NCBI RefSeq assembly: GCF_000380485.1 | Contig: NZ_AQYG01000036.1 | Location: 1-64,000 of the forward strand | Length of the DNA: 64,000 nucleotides | Direction of reading: 5' to 3' | Origin: Jongsikchunia kroppenstedtii DSM 45133 | GTDB taxonomy: Bacteria; Actinomycetota; Actinomycetes; Mycobacteriales; Mycobacteriaceae | Shown: piece after piece, positions 40,330 to 48,698 of the stretch | How positions within the stretch are numbered: position 1 is the stretch's first letter | Layout: each line of letters starts with the position of its first letter | Made by a program: the position numbers and the translations under genes | Notes under the pieces: model-generated | What the model saw: only the letters and a program-made list of their open reading frames with translations | Database searches by the model: none | What the model was told of the DNA's origin: nothing

Positions 40330-40353
40330 ACGTCGCCGGAAGCGTGGGCGGAA

Positions 40354-41694
40354 TCACGTCCCTGGGAAGCCGGCCGGCAACGGTGCCGGATAGTCGACAG
40401 TGAACGTGGGCCCGGGATCAAGGCCGCGCAGGACGGCACTGAGCCACGCCACCGCCGGCGGCCACGACGCGATCGCGTTCGCTACGTGCTCGACCATCGG
40501 AATCGTGTAGTAGCGCAGATCGGCGCCCGCTCGCTGATACTTATGCACCACCGGAAGGATCGTCGAGGTCGGGATCAGTTCATCCCAGAGCCCGTTTGCC
40601 CACAGCAGCGGGATGTCAGGGATCTTCTGACCGAAAGAATTCTCCGCCATCACCTTTCGCACCTGAGGATCGTTGACCCCCAGCGAGCCCTGGGCGTAGT
40701 AGGCGCTGATCGGGCGGTACATACCGGTCAGCGCCTCGCTGTAGACACAACGGTGCTGCATGTCCGCCACGATCTGTTGGCCGGCGCTGTTCAGCAATCG
40801 CCTCGGGTCCAACTCCTGGGGGTATTCCCGGCCCATTGCCGTGATCGCCGGCCAGAGGACGAAGCTACTGATTCCCGTTACACCCGGCTCGGGCCTTGCC
40901 GCGTAGTCCACCAGTGCCGGCAGGTTCGCCGGCACCCCACCGAACGCCGCCGCCCGGATCTGGACATCCGGCGCATACGTCTTGCGTTCTTCGGCGGTAT
41001 GCAGTGTTCCCGCTCCCCCGCCGGAGAACCCGTACAGCCCGATTCCGGAGTCGGTGAGGCCGAGTGATCGGTCGTTCTTCATCGCGCGCAGGCTGTCGAG
41101 AACCATGTAGCCCTCGTCCTTCGTGATCCACGTATTGAACTTGCCGTCGAAGTCCGGGACGTTGATCGCGAAGCCCTGCTCGAGCCAGTACTGAAGCTCC
41201 GCAATCTCTTTGAAGGTTCCCGCCTGCAACGTATGCGACGGGTTGCAGGACGAGTCGGTGGAGTCGATCGCCTCTTGATAGGAGATCACCGGGCGCGGGC
41301 TCCCGATCCACGGAATCCCCGGGACGATGACCGTCGTCGCAGTCGCGATCGGCTGCATGTGGACGTTGTTCGACCGATACAACAGCTGCTTGCTGAACAC
41401 CGGCACCGGGATGCCCAGCAGTCGAGTCTGCACGACCCGAGTGCGAATGATCGTGCCGGGCTTCAGTTTCGCCAGATTCGGCGGATCGGCATACCACGGA
41501 TCGCGGTCGGGTGAGGGCACCGGCAGCGCATGGTAGATGTCGGGCTCGCTCGGCAACTGCGGGAGCTGATTCTGATCGGACGGGAATGTCGGCGGAAACC
41601 CTGGCTGGGCTTCTGCCAGAGCCGGATTGGCCACGATCAGGATCGCGCACAGGGTCACGACCACCCCAGCGGCCCAGCGTTTCAGGTGACTCAT
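40354..41694 (-). CDS. Secreted lipase, LIP family (copy 1)
   Basis: 446 residues. A Sec signal peptide (VVVTLCAILIVANPALA, cut near residue 28) is followed by an alpha/beta hydrolase of the fungal/actinobacterial LIP family. The nucleophile Ser is in LYGFSGGGAG, the Asp in NGLWDELIP, and the His in VEHVAN. Paired Cys near SCNPSH and HRCVYS suggest a disulfide outside the cell. It should cut esters of fatty acids, acting in the wall or medium. It shares most motifs and the final DYPAPLPAGFPGT with the copy at 43.4 kb, so the two are tandem paralogues around the acyl-CoA ligase. Confidence 0.9.
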   Translation of the reverse strand: MSHLKRWAAGVVVTLCAILIVANPALAEAQPGFPPTFPSDQNQLPQLPSEPDIYHALPVPSPDRDPWYADPPNLAKLKPGTIIRTRVVQTRLLGIPVPVFSKQLLYRSNNVHMQPIATATTVIVPGIPWIGSPRPVISYQEAIDSTDSSCNPSHTLQAGTFKEIAELQYWLEQGFAINVPDFDGKFNTWITKDEGYMVLDSLRAMKNDRSLGLTDSGIGLYGFSGGGAGTLHTAEERKTYAPDVQIRAAAFGGVPANLPALVDYAARPEPGVTGISSFVLWPAITAMGREYPQELDPRRLLNSAGQQIVADMQHRCVYSEALTGMYRPISAYYAQGSLGVNDPQVRKVMAENSFGQKIPDIPLLWANGLWDELIPTSTILPVVHKYQRAGADLRYYTIPMVEHVANAIASWPPAVAWLSAVLRGLDPGPTFTVDYPAPLPAGFPGT

Positions 41695-41704
41695 ATCAGC
41701 TCTC

Positions 41705-43405
41705 CTAGATGGATCGTGCTCGAAGCACTACGGCCGGTACAGCGGGACGAGTCGGCACCGCGGCCACACCGATGACGGCACGAGCCAGGGTTCCCGGCAG
41801 GCGGCGATGGTCAGACATTGTCGGCTCCGGACGCGGCCAGTTCGGCCAGTCCTGGCCGCGAGATCTTCCGGTGGTGGTGCGAGGCAGCTCGTCGACGAAA
41901 TGGACGTCGCGCGGAACTTTGTATCGTGCAAGATGTTCGCGGACATACTGTTTCACGTCATCGACCGAGATGTCGGCGGCCTCCGGCACCACGAACGCGG
42001 CCAGTCGCTGCCCGAAGTCGTCATCCGGAACTCCGATAACCGCCGCCTCGGCAATGGCGTCGTGTGTATAGAGCAGGTCCTCGATTTCGCCGGGAAACAC
42101 GTTCTCACCGCCGGACACGATCATGTCGTCGTCGCGGCCGTCGATGAACAGCCGGCCGCCGTCGTCCCAGTGGCCGATATCGCCGGTACTCATCAACCCG
42201 TCGATCATCTTCTTGCCACCGCCGCCCGAGTAGCCCTGGAATGCAATGGAATTCCCGACATACACCGTGCCCTTCCGGCCCGGCCGGGAGACGAGGTGGC
42301 GGTTGTCGGCGTAGAGGCGCACGGTGATGCCGATCGGCGGACGGCCCACTGTCCCGGGCGCGGCGATCCAATCCTCCGGCGTCGCGATGGTCGCGGTGCC
42401 GGTCTCGGTGCACCCGTAGAAGTTGTACAGAACCGGCCCGAATTGCTCGATGACGGCGGTCCCGAGTGCGGGCGGCAACGCCGCGCCCGCCGAGAAGACG
42501 ATGCGCAGACTGCTGGTGCGATACCGCGCAATCTCCTCGGAGCCGAGGCCGATGATGCGCCGCAGCATGGTCGGCACGACGACCATCGCCGTGACGCCGT
42601 GCTCCTCGATCTGCGCCAGCGCCCGTGGCGCATCGAAGCGACCGTGGAGGATATTGGTGCAGCCGAGCGTGAGAGACAGAATGAACTGGGAGAGCGCGGT
42701 CCCGTGGAACAGCGGCGCACAGAGCAGGGTCGTCCCTCCGGGACGGAGCGGAACTCGGTCGAAGAACTGCGCGGCGGCGAGGGGCGACTGCACTCGCCGG
42801 GGCACTCCCTTGGGCGTGCCGGTGGTTCCGCCGGTCAGGATCACGAAGCCACCCTGGCGGGGCGGGATCACCGAACCGGTCCACTGCAACGTCGAGGTAT
42901 CGATGCTCAGTCGCCGGACTGAGCCCGGGAGCCTTCTTGCCGCAGAGCGGAACTCGTCATCGGCCACAATCGCGTCGAGGCCCTCGCGTGCCGCGACGTC
43001 CGCCAGCTGGGCGCCGGCGAACCCGGTGTTCATCAGCACCAACCGGGCGCCCATTTTGGCCACGGCCACCATCGCCTCGACCAATCCCACGTGGTCGCGA
43101 CACAGCACCCCGATCGTGGAATCAGCGGTGAGACCGAGGTCCATCCAGGACCGCGCCAACGCATCGGTCGAGCGGTGCAGTTCCCGATACGTCAGCAATC
43201 GCTCGTCGTCCACGACTGCGAGACGGTCCGGAAAACGCTTGGCCGACAGTCGGACCGACCCGGCGATCGGGCCGAACCGGCGGGTGCTGCGAGCGGCGTA
43301 CCAGAGCAGATCCGGGCGCCGCAGATCGATCAGACCGGCGTCGTGGAGAACCCCGACTTGGCGCACAGTGGTGACGGCCGCGGCCGCGATCTGACTCAGC
43401 GACAC
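41705..43405 (-). CDS. Fatty acyl-CoA ligase (AMP-forming) with a frameshifted 3' end
   Basis: GTG 43405 lies 2 bases past the lipase stop. Motifs A3 ILTGGTTGTPKGVPR, A5 YGCTETG, A7 STGDIGHW and A8 DDMIVSGGENVFP are intact, so the large domain looks functional. At VDELPRTTTG the frame changes. As read it continues GRSRGQDW and runs 50 residues to 41705, whereas the next frame gives K-I-S-R-P-G-L-A-E-L and a stop at 41811. The missing base is in the CCGG at about 41867-41870. The shift deletes the A10 catalytic Lys (TTGK), which adenylation needs. The ancestral protein would be 531 residues. It would activate fatty acids released by the flanking lipases. Confidence 0.85.
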   Translation of the reverse strand: MSLSQIAAAAVTTVRQVGVLHDAGLIDLRRPDLLWYAARSTRRFGPIAGSVRLSAKRFPDRLAVVDDERLLTYRELHRSTDALARSWMDLGLTADSTIGVLCRDHVGLVEAMVAVAKMGARLVLMNTGFAGAQLADVAAREGLDAIVADDEFRSAARRLPGSVRRLSIDTSTLQWTGSVIPPRQGGFVILTGGTTGTPKGVPRRVQSPLAAAQFFDRVPLRPGGTTLLCAPLFHGTALSQFILSLTLGCTNILHGRFDAPRALAQIEEHGVTAMVVVPTMLRRIIGLGSEEIARYRTSSLRIVFSAGAALPPALGTAVIEQFGPVLYNFYGCTETGTATIATPEDWIAAPGTVGRPPIGITVRLYADNRHLVSRPGRKGTVYVGNSIAFQGYSGGGGKKMIDGLMSTGDIGHWDDGGRLFIDGRDDDMIVSGGENVFPGEIEDLLYTHDAIAEAAVIGVPDDDFGQRLAAFVVPEAADISVDDVKQYVREHLARYKVPRDVHFVDELPRTTTGRSRGQDWPNWPRPEPTMSDHRRLPGTLARAVIGVAAVPTRPAVPAVVLRARSI

Positions 43406-43407
43406 GA

Positions 43408-44745
43408 TCAGGTCCCCGGGAAGCCGGCCGGCAGCGGCGCGGGGTAGTCGAGCATGAATCTCGGACCGGGCGGCAGACCGCGCAGCACGGCGCTGATCCA
43501 TGCCTGGGCAGGCAGCCAGTCGACCGCCGCGTTCGTCACATGCTCGGGCAGCGGCGCGGTGATGAAGCGTAGATCCGCGCCCGCATCCCGGTACTTGTGC
43601 GCGGTCGGGACGACCACCGACGGCGGGATCAGTTCGTCCCAGATCCCGTGGAACCACAGCAGCGGCGAGTCGGGAATGTGGTTGTACAGACTGATCTCTC
43701 GCAAGACCTTCATCACCGATGGGGTCTTCTCCAGGCTCATGCCCGGCTTGTAGTACTCATCGATCGGCCGCCACATGCCGGTCATCGCGGCGGTGTACAC
43801 ACACCGACTCTGCAGGTCCGCGACGATCTGCTGCCCCGCCGGCGTCAGCAGCTTCTTCGGATCGAATGCGTCCGGGTACTCCCGGGACAGGCCGGCGAAG
43901 CCCAACCACATGGTGAAGTTGCTGATCCCTGTCACGCCCGGCTGCTGCGTCGTCGCGTACTTCGCCTCGGCGACCAGGTCGGCCGGCGTGCCACCGAATG
44001 CGGTGCCCAACAAGCGAATGTCCGGCGCGTAGCTCTTGCGCAGTCCGGCCGCCCGGATCGAACCGGATCCACCGCCGGAGTAGCCGTAGAGCGCGAACCC
44101 GGAATCATGCATGCCCAGGGACCTGTCGTTCTTGATCGCTCGCAGGCTGTCGAGGACCATCTTGCCCTCGTCCCAGGTGTTGAACGTGTTGAACTCACCG
44201 TCGAAGTCGGGAACGTTGACCGCGAAACCCTGTGCCAGCCAATAGATCGCGAGCGATGCCTCTTTGAACGTGCCCACCTGCAGGGTATGCGACGGGTTGC
44301 AGGCCGAGTTGGTGGAATCGATCGCCTCCTGGAACGAGACCACCGGCCGCGGGCTGCCGGACCAGGGAATGCCGGGCACCACAACCGATGTCGCGGTCGC
44401 GATCGGTTGTCCGTGCACGTTCTCCGACCGATACAGCAACTGCTTGGTGTACACCGGGAACGGGATCCCGACGATCCGCGTCTGCACCTCACGGCTGCGG
44501 ATGATCTGGCCCGGTTTGTATGCGGCCACGTTCGCCGGCGCCCGGTACCACTGGTCCTGATCGGGAGTCGGAATCGGCAACATCCGATAGATGTCGGGTT
44601 CGCGCGGCAATTGCGGCAGCTGATTCTGATTCGGCGGGAATCCCGGCGGAAACCCAGGATCGGCCCACGCCGCAGTCGGATTGATCGCGATGAGCACGCT
44701 GCACACCGCCAGCACCAGCCCAGCCAGAGCCCGCTTCGTCGTCAT
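43408..44745 (-). CDS. Secreted lipase, LIP family (copy 2)
   Basis: 445 residues from ATG 44745, with GGAAGG upstream. Signal peptide LAGLVLAVCSVLIAINPTAAWA, then GFPPNQNQLPQLPREPDIY, nucleophile Ser in LYGYSGGGSG, Asp in HGIWDELIP, His in LPEHVTN. It is the first gene after a promoter that carries a strong TetR-type palindrome. It is 2 bases upstream of the ligase GTG, and the ligase and the second lipase follow in one direction, so a three-gene lipid-use operon is likely. Confidence 0.9.
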   Translation of the reverse strand: MTTKRALAGLVLAVCSVLIAINPTAAWADPGFPPGFPPNQNQLPQLPREPDIYRMLPIPTPDQDQWYRAPANVAAYKPGQIIRSREVQTRIVGIPFPVYTKQLLYRSENVHGQPIATATSVVVPGIPWSGSPRPVVSFQEAIDSTNSACNPSHTLQVGTFKEASLAIYWLAQGFAVNVPDFDGEFNTFNTWDEGKMVLDSLRAIKNDRSLGMHDSGFALYGYSGGGSGSIRAAGLRKSYAPDIRLLGTAFGGTPADLVAEAKYATTQQPGVTGISNFTMWLGFAGLSREYPDAFDPKKLLTPAGQQIVADLQSRCVYTAAMTGMWRPIDEYYKPGMSLEKTPSVMKVLREISLYNHIPDSPLLWFHGIWDELIPPSVVVPTAHKYRDAGADLRFITAPLPEHVTNAAVDWLPAQAWISAVLRGLPPGPRFMLDYPAPLPAGFPGT

Positions 44746-44788
44746 TCCCAGCCTTCCGCGTTTTAAGTGGTACCGGGAGTACAGCACA

Positions 44789-44811
44789 AGCTCTTGTTTT
44801 GAACAAGAGCT
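44789..44811. promoter_or_regulatory. TetR-type operator in the divergent lipase/tetR promoter
   Basis: A perfect 10-base inverted repeat, AGCTCTTGTT and AACAAGAGCT, surrounds the spacer TTG. The site is AT-rich and sits in the 97-base gap between the lipase start (44745) and the divergent TetR start (44843), so one bound dimer pair could control both. CTCTTGTT-type arms are typical of TetR family sites of acyl-responsive regulators. Confidence 0.8.
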
Positions 44812-44842
44812 CTTTTTCTAAACCGGACGTAGACTTCTGCCC

Positions 44843-45505
44843 GTGACGGCAAAACGTGTGGCACCTGCCCCCAAGGGGCGCCGCATACGCGGGCTGGACG
44901 CGGAACAACGCGCGGAGCAGCGCCGCGATCTGCTGCTGGACGCCGCCCTGGACTGCTTTGCCCGCGACGGCTACGCAGGAACTTCGATCGAAGGTCTATG
45001 CCAGGCCGCGTACGTCGGCAACAAGGCGTTCTACGAACACTTCTCGACCAAAGAGGCCTGCTACCTCGAACTGCTGCAACGCAATACGCACACCATTGTG
45101 CAGCGGGTCACCGCGATGCTCGACGAGATCGCCGACGACGAAGCGACAGCAACACACCAGCTCCTCAGCGCATTCGCCGGCGCGATACTCGACGATCCGC
45201 GAATCGCGGTCGTGACCTTCGGTCAGTCCGGGGGCATTTCCCCGACCATCGAACGACAACGACGGGCGAACCGACGCGAGGCGGCGGGGATCGTGCGCGC
45301 CGCATGGCTTCGATTCGACGACCCGCCGTCGGACGCGCGCGGCGCGCCGATGGCTATCGCGACGATCGGCGGGCTTTTCGACCTGGTCAGCGACGCCCTC
45401 GACCGCACCGACTACGCGCCGACCGATCGCGACATCGACATGCTGATCGCGCACATGACCGATTTCGCTCTGACCGTTCGCGCCGGAATGCAGTCCGACC
45501 GGTAG
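44843..45505 (+). CDS. TetR-family regulator, divergent from lipase operon
   Basis: 220 residues from GTG 44843. The N-terminal helix-turn-helix runs LLDAALDCFARDGYAGTSIE, with the recognition helix GNKAFYEHFSTKEACYLELL. The C-terminal ligand domain is specific to this protein. It is transcribed away from the secreted lipase and has a perfect palindrome in between, so it probably represses lipase 2, the ligase and lipase 1 and possibly itself. The ligand is likely a fatty acid or acyl-CoA by analogy with similar lipid regulators, which is inference. Confidence 0.9.
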   Translation: MTAKRVAPAPKGRRIRGLDAEQRAEQRRDLLLDAALDCFARDGYAGTSIEGLCQAAYVGNKAFYEHFSTKEACYLELLQRNTHTIVQRVTAMLDEIADDEATATHQLLSAFAGAILDDPRIAVVTFGQSGGISPTIERQRRANRREAAGIVRAAWLRFDDPPSDARGAPMAIATIGGLFDLVSDALDRTDYAPTDRDIDMLIAHMTDFALTVRAGMQSDR

Positions 45506-45523
45506 CACTCATCCGGCGGGCGG

Positions 45524-46078
45524 TCACGCCGCCCGTTCGGTCTCCGCGGCACAGACCAGTGCCCGCGCGATCTCGCCTGCCGAAGCGATGTCAGACGCCT
45601 TGTGCGCCCGGTAATCCCACACGACCTCGGCGCCGCCGGCGGTGGCGACAAAGACCCCGCCGAGCTGGTACGGGTCACCCGTCCGCTGATACGGATACAC
45701 GCCGGCGCGGATGAGCTTCGCCCAGGTTCCGAGATTCGCCGGTCCGAGCGTGCCAACGCGATACCGCCACAGCCCCATCGTGCGATAGAGCGTCTGGTCG
45801 TGCGTTGCCAGCACCATAAACCGGGTCTCGGCACGCTTGCGGAACGTGAACGCCTCGATCGGCGTACCCAGTCCGATGAAGACGACTCTCGCTCCGGCAC
45901 CAGCGATTTCGTCGTAGTAGGCGTTCAGGGAGCGCGCCTGTTCCAGAGCGAAGGCGCTGCCGAACTGCCGGAGAAAGACGAACGCCACCGGGCCATCGGC
46001 CCACAGCTCGCGGAACTCGTGCAGATGATGGCGGTCATCGAGCAGCCGCTCGTTCGCCATGATGTCGATACGGCTCAT
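45524..46078 (-). CDS. Peroxiredoxin-like (AhpC/TSA, PRXL2) protein without active-site Cys
   Basis: 184 residues from ATG 46078. Thioredoxin-fold pattern with GPVAFVFLRQFGSAFALEQA, where PRXL2 relatives carry a Cys (FLRHFGCxxC). Here both Cys are replaced (Ser and Ala), so no peroxidase chemistry is expected. GGVFVATAGGAEVVWDYRAH is the family's C-terminal strand. It overlaps the DUF2236 gene by 4 bases and may be a structural or redox partner of that oxygenase. Confidence 0.75.
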   Translation of the reverse strand: MSRIDIMANERLLDDRHHLHEFRELWADGPVAFVFLRQFGSAFALEQARSLNAYYDEIAGAGARVVFIGLGTPIEAFTFRKRAETRFMVLATHDQTLYRTMGLWRYRVGTLGPANLGTWAKLIRAGVYPYQRTGDPYQLGGVFVATAGGAEVVWDYRAHKASDIASAGEIARALVCAAETERAA

Positions 46079-47211
46079 ACCGTCGCCCCCTCCGCGGCCG
46101 TCGCGTCGGCAGACTGGGCATCAGCAGACTGGGCGGCCAGCAACGCATGCATCGGACAGGCGTTGTCTCCCAACGTTCCGCCCTTGCCCTCCTGCAGCCG
46201 CATTCCCACACCATGGTCGAACGGCACCGGCCCGGTGTCCGGCGCGTGCCGGATCGCGTTGTGCATGTAGCCCCACATCTCATACCCGAACCACGGCAGA
46301 ATCAGCCGGTCCACCAACGGATTTCGCAGCGCTCGAACCGCACCCTTGATGGCGATGGTCCCGACGGCGGGGCGGATCCGCATGGTCTCGAGATCGCAGA
46401 TCTCCCGGACGTACGGCGTGAGCAGCGGGATCGAGGCCCAGATCGCCAGCTTGATTCCCGGGCCCATCACGGCGTTCGGATACAGCGGCGTCAGCGGATT
46501 GTGGAGCAGGAAGTCATAGAGCTCCTGGGCCGGCCGGGTGACGGCCATGATGTTCTTCTCCGCGTTCTGTACCCACGCCTCCACGGCCTCGGGGGTATCC
46601 GGCAGCTCGCCGGCCGGCATTCCCATCAGTTCACAGACGCGGACCTGCTCCTTGTAGAACTGGCACTCGTCCTCGTAGGTCGCACTCGGGTCGCCGAACT
46701 TCTTGTAGGCGCGCCACAGATGCGGCCAGCCGACGACATACGTGAACTTCATCGTCTCGACATGATTCGCGCGATACGACTCGCCCGTCGACGGCACCTC
46801 GCCATTCACGTGCGCGTGCTTGCGGAACAGGTCACGCCCCACCTTGTGCGCCGACTCCGTATCGCCGGCGACCGCTCCGGCGAAGAACAACAGGCTCCGC
46901 CGGATCCGGCCCACCGTGTCGTAGTAGTAGGTCGTGTGCTGCCCGACCCCGTACGCGCCGTCGGGATCGATCGTGGAAATGAACAGGCCGGATAGCGCGC
47001 CGAGGCCTGCGATCAGCACGTTCTCGTAGACCTTGAAGCTGATCGAATCCAGCCCGAAGTAGCCGTCGTCCCGGCGCGGCGCCTCCGCGATCGCGAGCGC
47101 CCTCTGTCCGTTCTTGCCATGCAGCTTCAGCAGAAAGTCGTATCGCCGGTCGCGCTTGCGGCGCTCCTCGACCGTTCCCGCATATCTCGGATCGTCCCGC
47201 AGACTGGCCAT
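46075..47211 (-). CDS. DUF2236 (MpaB/Lcp-like) oxygenase family protein
   Basis: 378 residues. DUF2236 pattern: the AYGVGQHTTYYYDTVGRIRR block, AHKVGRDLFRKHAHVNG, and RANHVETMKFTYVVGWPHL, WRAYKKFG with a candidate heme-binding His. Family members include latex clearing protein Lcp, which splits rubber, and fungal MpaB, which splits a prenyl side chain. This protein has no signal peptide, so it acts inside the cell, unlike Lcp. The C-terminus is low-complexity (SADAQSADATAAEG). It may cleave a lipid or isoprenoid chain. TetR 47303 is divergent from it. Confidence 0.83.
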   Translation of the reverse strand: MASLRDDPRYAGTVEERRKRDRRYDFLLKLHGKNGQRALAIAEAPRRDDGYFGLDSISFKVYENVLIAGLGALSGLFISTIDPDGAYGVGQHTTYYYDTVGRIRRSLLFFAGAVAGDTESAHKVGRDLFRKHAHVNGEVPSTGESYRANHVETMKFTYVVGWPHLWRAYKKFGDPSATYEDECQFYKEQVRVCELMGMPAGELPDTPEAVEAWVQNAEKNIMAVTRPAQELYDFLLHNPLTPLYPNAVMGPGIKLAIWASIPLLTPYVREICDLETMRIRPAVGTIAIKGAVRALRNPLVDRLILPWFGYEMWGYMHNAIRHAPDTGPVPFDHGVGMRLQEGKGGTLGDNACPMHALLAAQSADAQSADATAAEGATV

Positions 47212-47221
47212 CCTCAGCTCC

Positions 47222-47259
47222 TCATATTGCGTTGTAATCTGAATTGGAACGTTATATGA
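47222..47259. promoter_or_regulatory. Candidate operator between the DUF2236 and tetR genes
   Basis: TCATATTGCGTT (47222-47233) and AACGTTATATGA (47248-47259) form a 12-base inverted repeat with two mismatches, separated by 14 bases. It lies in the divergent promoter gap, 11-48 bases from the oxygenase start. A -10 like TTATAT (47252-47257) is inside the right arm. Confidence 0.5.
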
Positions 47260-47302
47260 ACCAGATCACGCTGACAAGGTGCGTGCCGATACGGTGGTGA
47301 TC

Positions 47303-47920
47303 GTGAAGGCGAAGACCCGCGACGAGCTGCAGGCTGAGACCCGCGAGCTGATCTTCGCCGCGGCTGAAACGGTCTTTCTCGATCGCGGATACAACGCCAC
47401 GACCGTCGCGCAGATAGCCGCCGAGGCCGGGCGCACCCACGGCTCGATCTACGGCAACTTCGCAGGCAAGGAAGACCTGTGCCGCCAGCTCGTGCTCAAA
47501 CATTTCGGCGAAGTGATGACCGCATTGGCACGAGATGTGTCAGCCGCTGCCGACGATGACGCCAAACAGACTGCCATCCAGCGGCATTGGGACAAGGTGC
47601 TCGATCGGCCCGAATGGATCCGGCTGACATCGGACTTCGTCCTGGCGACCCGCGAGACCAGCATCGCGTCGAACAAGCAGACCATCGACTACTTCCGCGG
47701 CGCGGTCGCCGCCCTGATCGTCAGCGAATCCCACACCTCCGGATCCGCCGCACTCGAGCCCCGCGAGCTCGATGCAATGGTGGCCGCCCTGTTCGGCTCC
47801 GGGATCGGATTGGCCATCGGCTTCTCGCTCGGAGCGATCGACCGCGATATAGCGACGGCCGGGTTTCTGGGAACGATGGAGCGCTGGCTCCGGCTGAGCA
47901 CCGACCGCGACGCCCAGTAG
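47303..47920 (+). CDS. TetR-family regulator, divergent from DUF2236 oxygenase
   Basis: 205 residues from GTG 47303; upstream GTGs at 47279, 47294 and 47297 are also possible. [23 protein letters not shown] and recognition helix [17 protein letters not shown]. The C-terminal domain has helical pairs for ligand binding. It is divergent from the oxygenase pair with an inverted repeat between, so it probably controls that pair. The next gene, thiE, starts 10 bases after its stop. Confidence 0.88.
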   Translation: MKAKTRDELQAETRELIFAAAETVFLDRGYNATTVAQIAAEAGRTHGSIYGNFAGKEDLCRQLVLKHFGEVMTALARDVSAAADDDAKQTAIQRHWDKVLDRPEWIRLTSDFVLATRETSIASNKQTIDYFRGAVAALIVSESHTSGSAALEPRELDAMVAALFGSGIGLAIGFSLGAIDRDIATAGFLGTMERWLRLSTDRDAQ

Positions 47921-47930
47921 CGTTTGCCGA

Positions 47931-48611
47931 ATGACCGCACGCGTCGACCGCCTCCGGGCAGCCCGGCTGTACCTCTGCACCGATGCCCGCCGCGAACGCG
48001 GTGACCTGGTGGAATTCGCCGACGCGGCGCTCGCCGGCGGGGTCGACATCATTCAGCTCCGCGACAAGGGGTCGGCCGGCGAACGCGAATTCGGCGCGCT
48101 GGAGGCCGCCCACGAGGTCGACCTGCTCGGCCGGCTCGCGGAGCTGACCGCGAAGCATGGCGCGCTGCTCGCCGTCAACGATCGCGCCGACATCGCCGCC
48201 ACCGTCGGCGCGGACGTGCTCCATCTCGGCCAGGACGATCTGCCCGTGCCGGCCGCCCGGGCGATCGTCGGGGACGACATGATCATCGGCCGCTCCACCC
48301 ATGCCGACGACGAAGCATTCGCGGCCGCCGAGGCGCCCGGCGTCGACTACTTCTGCACCGGACCGTGCTGGCCGACCCCGACCAAGCCCGGCCGTCCCGC
48401 GCCCGGACTCGACCTCGTCCGGCAGGTCGCCGCGGCCGCACCGGCCCGCCCGTGGTTCGCCATCGGCGGCATCGACGAGGAGCGATTGCCGCAGGTCATC
48501 GCCGCAGGCGCGAGTCGGATCGTCGTCGTGCGGGCCATCACGGCCGCCGCCGACCCGGCCGCCGCGGCCCGTCGTCTCCGCGATGTCCTAGTTGCATCGG
48601 GTGTCCAGTAG
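47931..48611 (+). CDS. thiE: Thiamine-phosphate synthase
   Basis: 226 residues. TIM barrel with [40 protein letters not shown] and [39 protein letters not shown], the phosphate- and pyrophosphate-binding loops. It couples the pyrimidine and thiazole parts into thiamine phosphate. In mycobacteria it is adjacent and divergent to thiO; here an 11-kb block separates them, and thiE has no TPP riboswitch of its own that I can see. Confidence 0.95.
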   Translation: MTARVDRLRAARLYLCTDARRERGDLVEFADAALAGGVDIIQLRDKGSAGEREFGALEAAHEVDLLGRLAELTAKHGALLAVNDRADIAATVGADVLHLGQDDLPVPAARAIVGDDMIIGRSTHADDEAFAAAEAPGVDYFCTGPCWPTPTKPGRPAPGLDLVRQVAAAAPARPWFAIGGIDEERLPQVIAAGASRIVVVRAITAAADPAAAARRLRDVLVASGVQ

Positions 48612-48631
48612 CCGCTACTGTCGACGGCACT

Positions 48632-48676
48632 ATGCGTAACGCACTTCTCGTAGCCAGCCGCCGCAGCGGGGTCTGA
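48632..48676 (+). CDS. Possible 14-residue leader peptide
   Basis: ATG 48632 starts MRNALLVASRRSGV and a TGA. The last codons overlap the left arm of an 11-base hairpin (48661-48671 with 48688-48698). It is followed by the LeuA-domain protein at 48758. The ATGCGTA at the start can instead pair with TACGCAT (48713-48719), so two exclusive structures are possible, as in attenuators. No good ribosome site precedes the ATG, so the call is tentative. Confidence 0.4.
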   Translation: MRNALLVASRRSGV

Positions 48677-48698
48677 TTCGACCGACCCCCCGCTGCGG
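48661..48698 (+). promoter_or_regulatory. Strong hairpin, possible attenuator before the LeuA-like gene
   Basis: CCGCAGCGGGG and CCCCGCTGCGG pair perfectly (11 bases) around 16 bases. It lies 50 bases after thiE and 60 before the next gene. There is no T-run after it, so it may act through alternative pairing or as a rho-dependent or processing site, or simply end the thiE transcript. Confidence 0.55.

Noticed and set aside
40086-40353. A gene or small RNA in the gap before alkB
   Set aside because: No coding pattern. It contains only a short hairpin near 40313 and probably the alkB promoter.
42105-42884. Alternative open frame inside the acyl-CoA ligase
   Set aside because: It runs in the same direction in a different frame, with no adenylation motifs; it is a shadow of the ligase.
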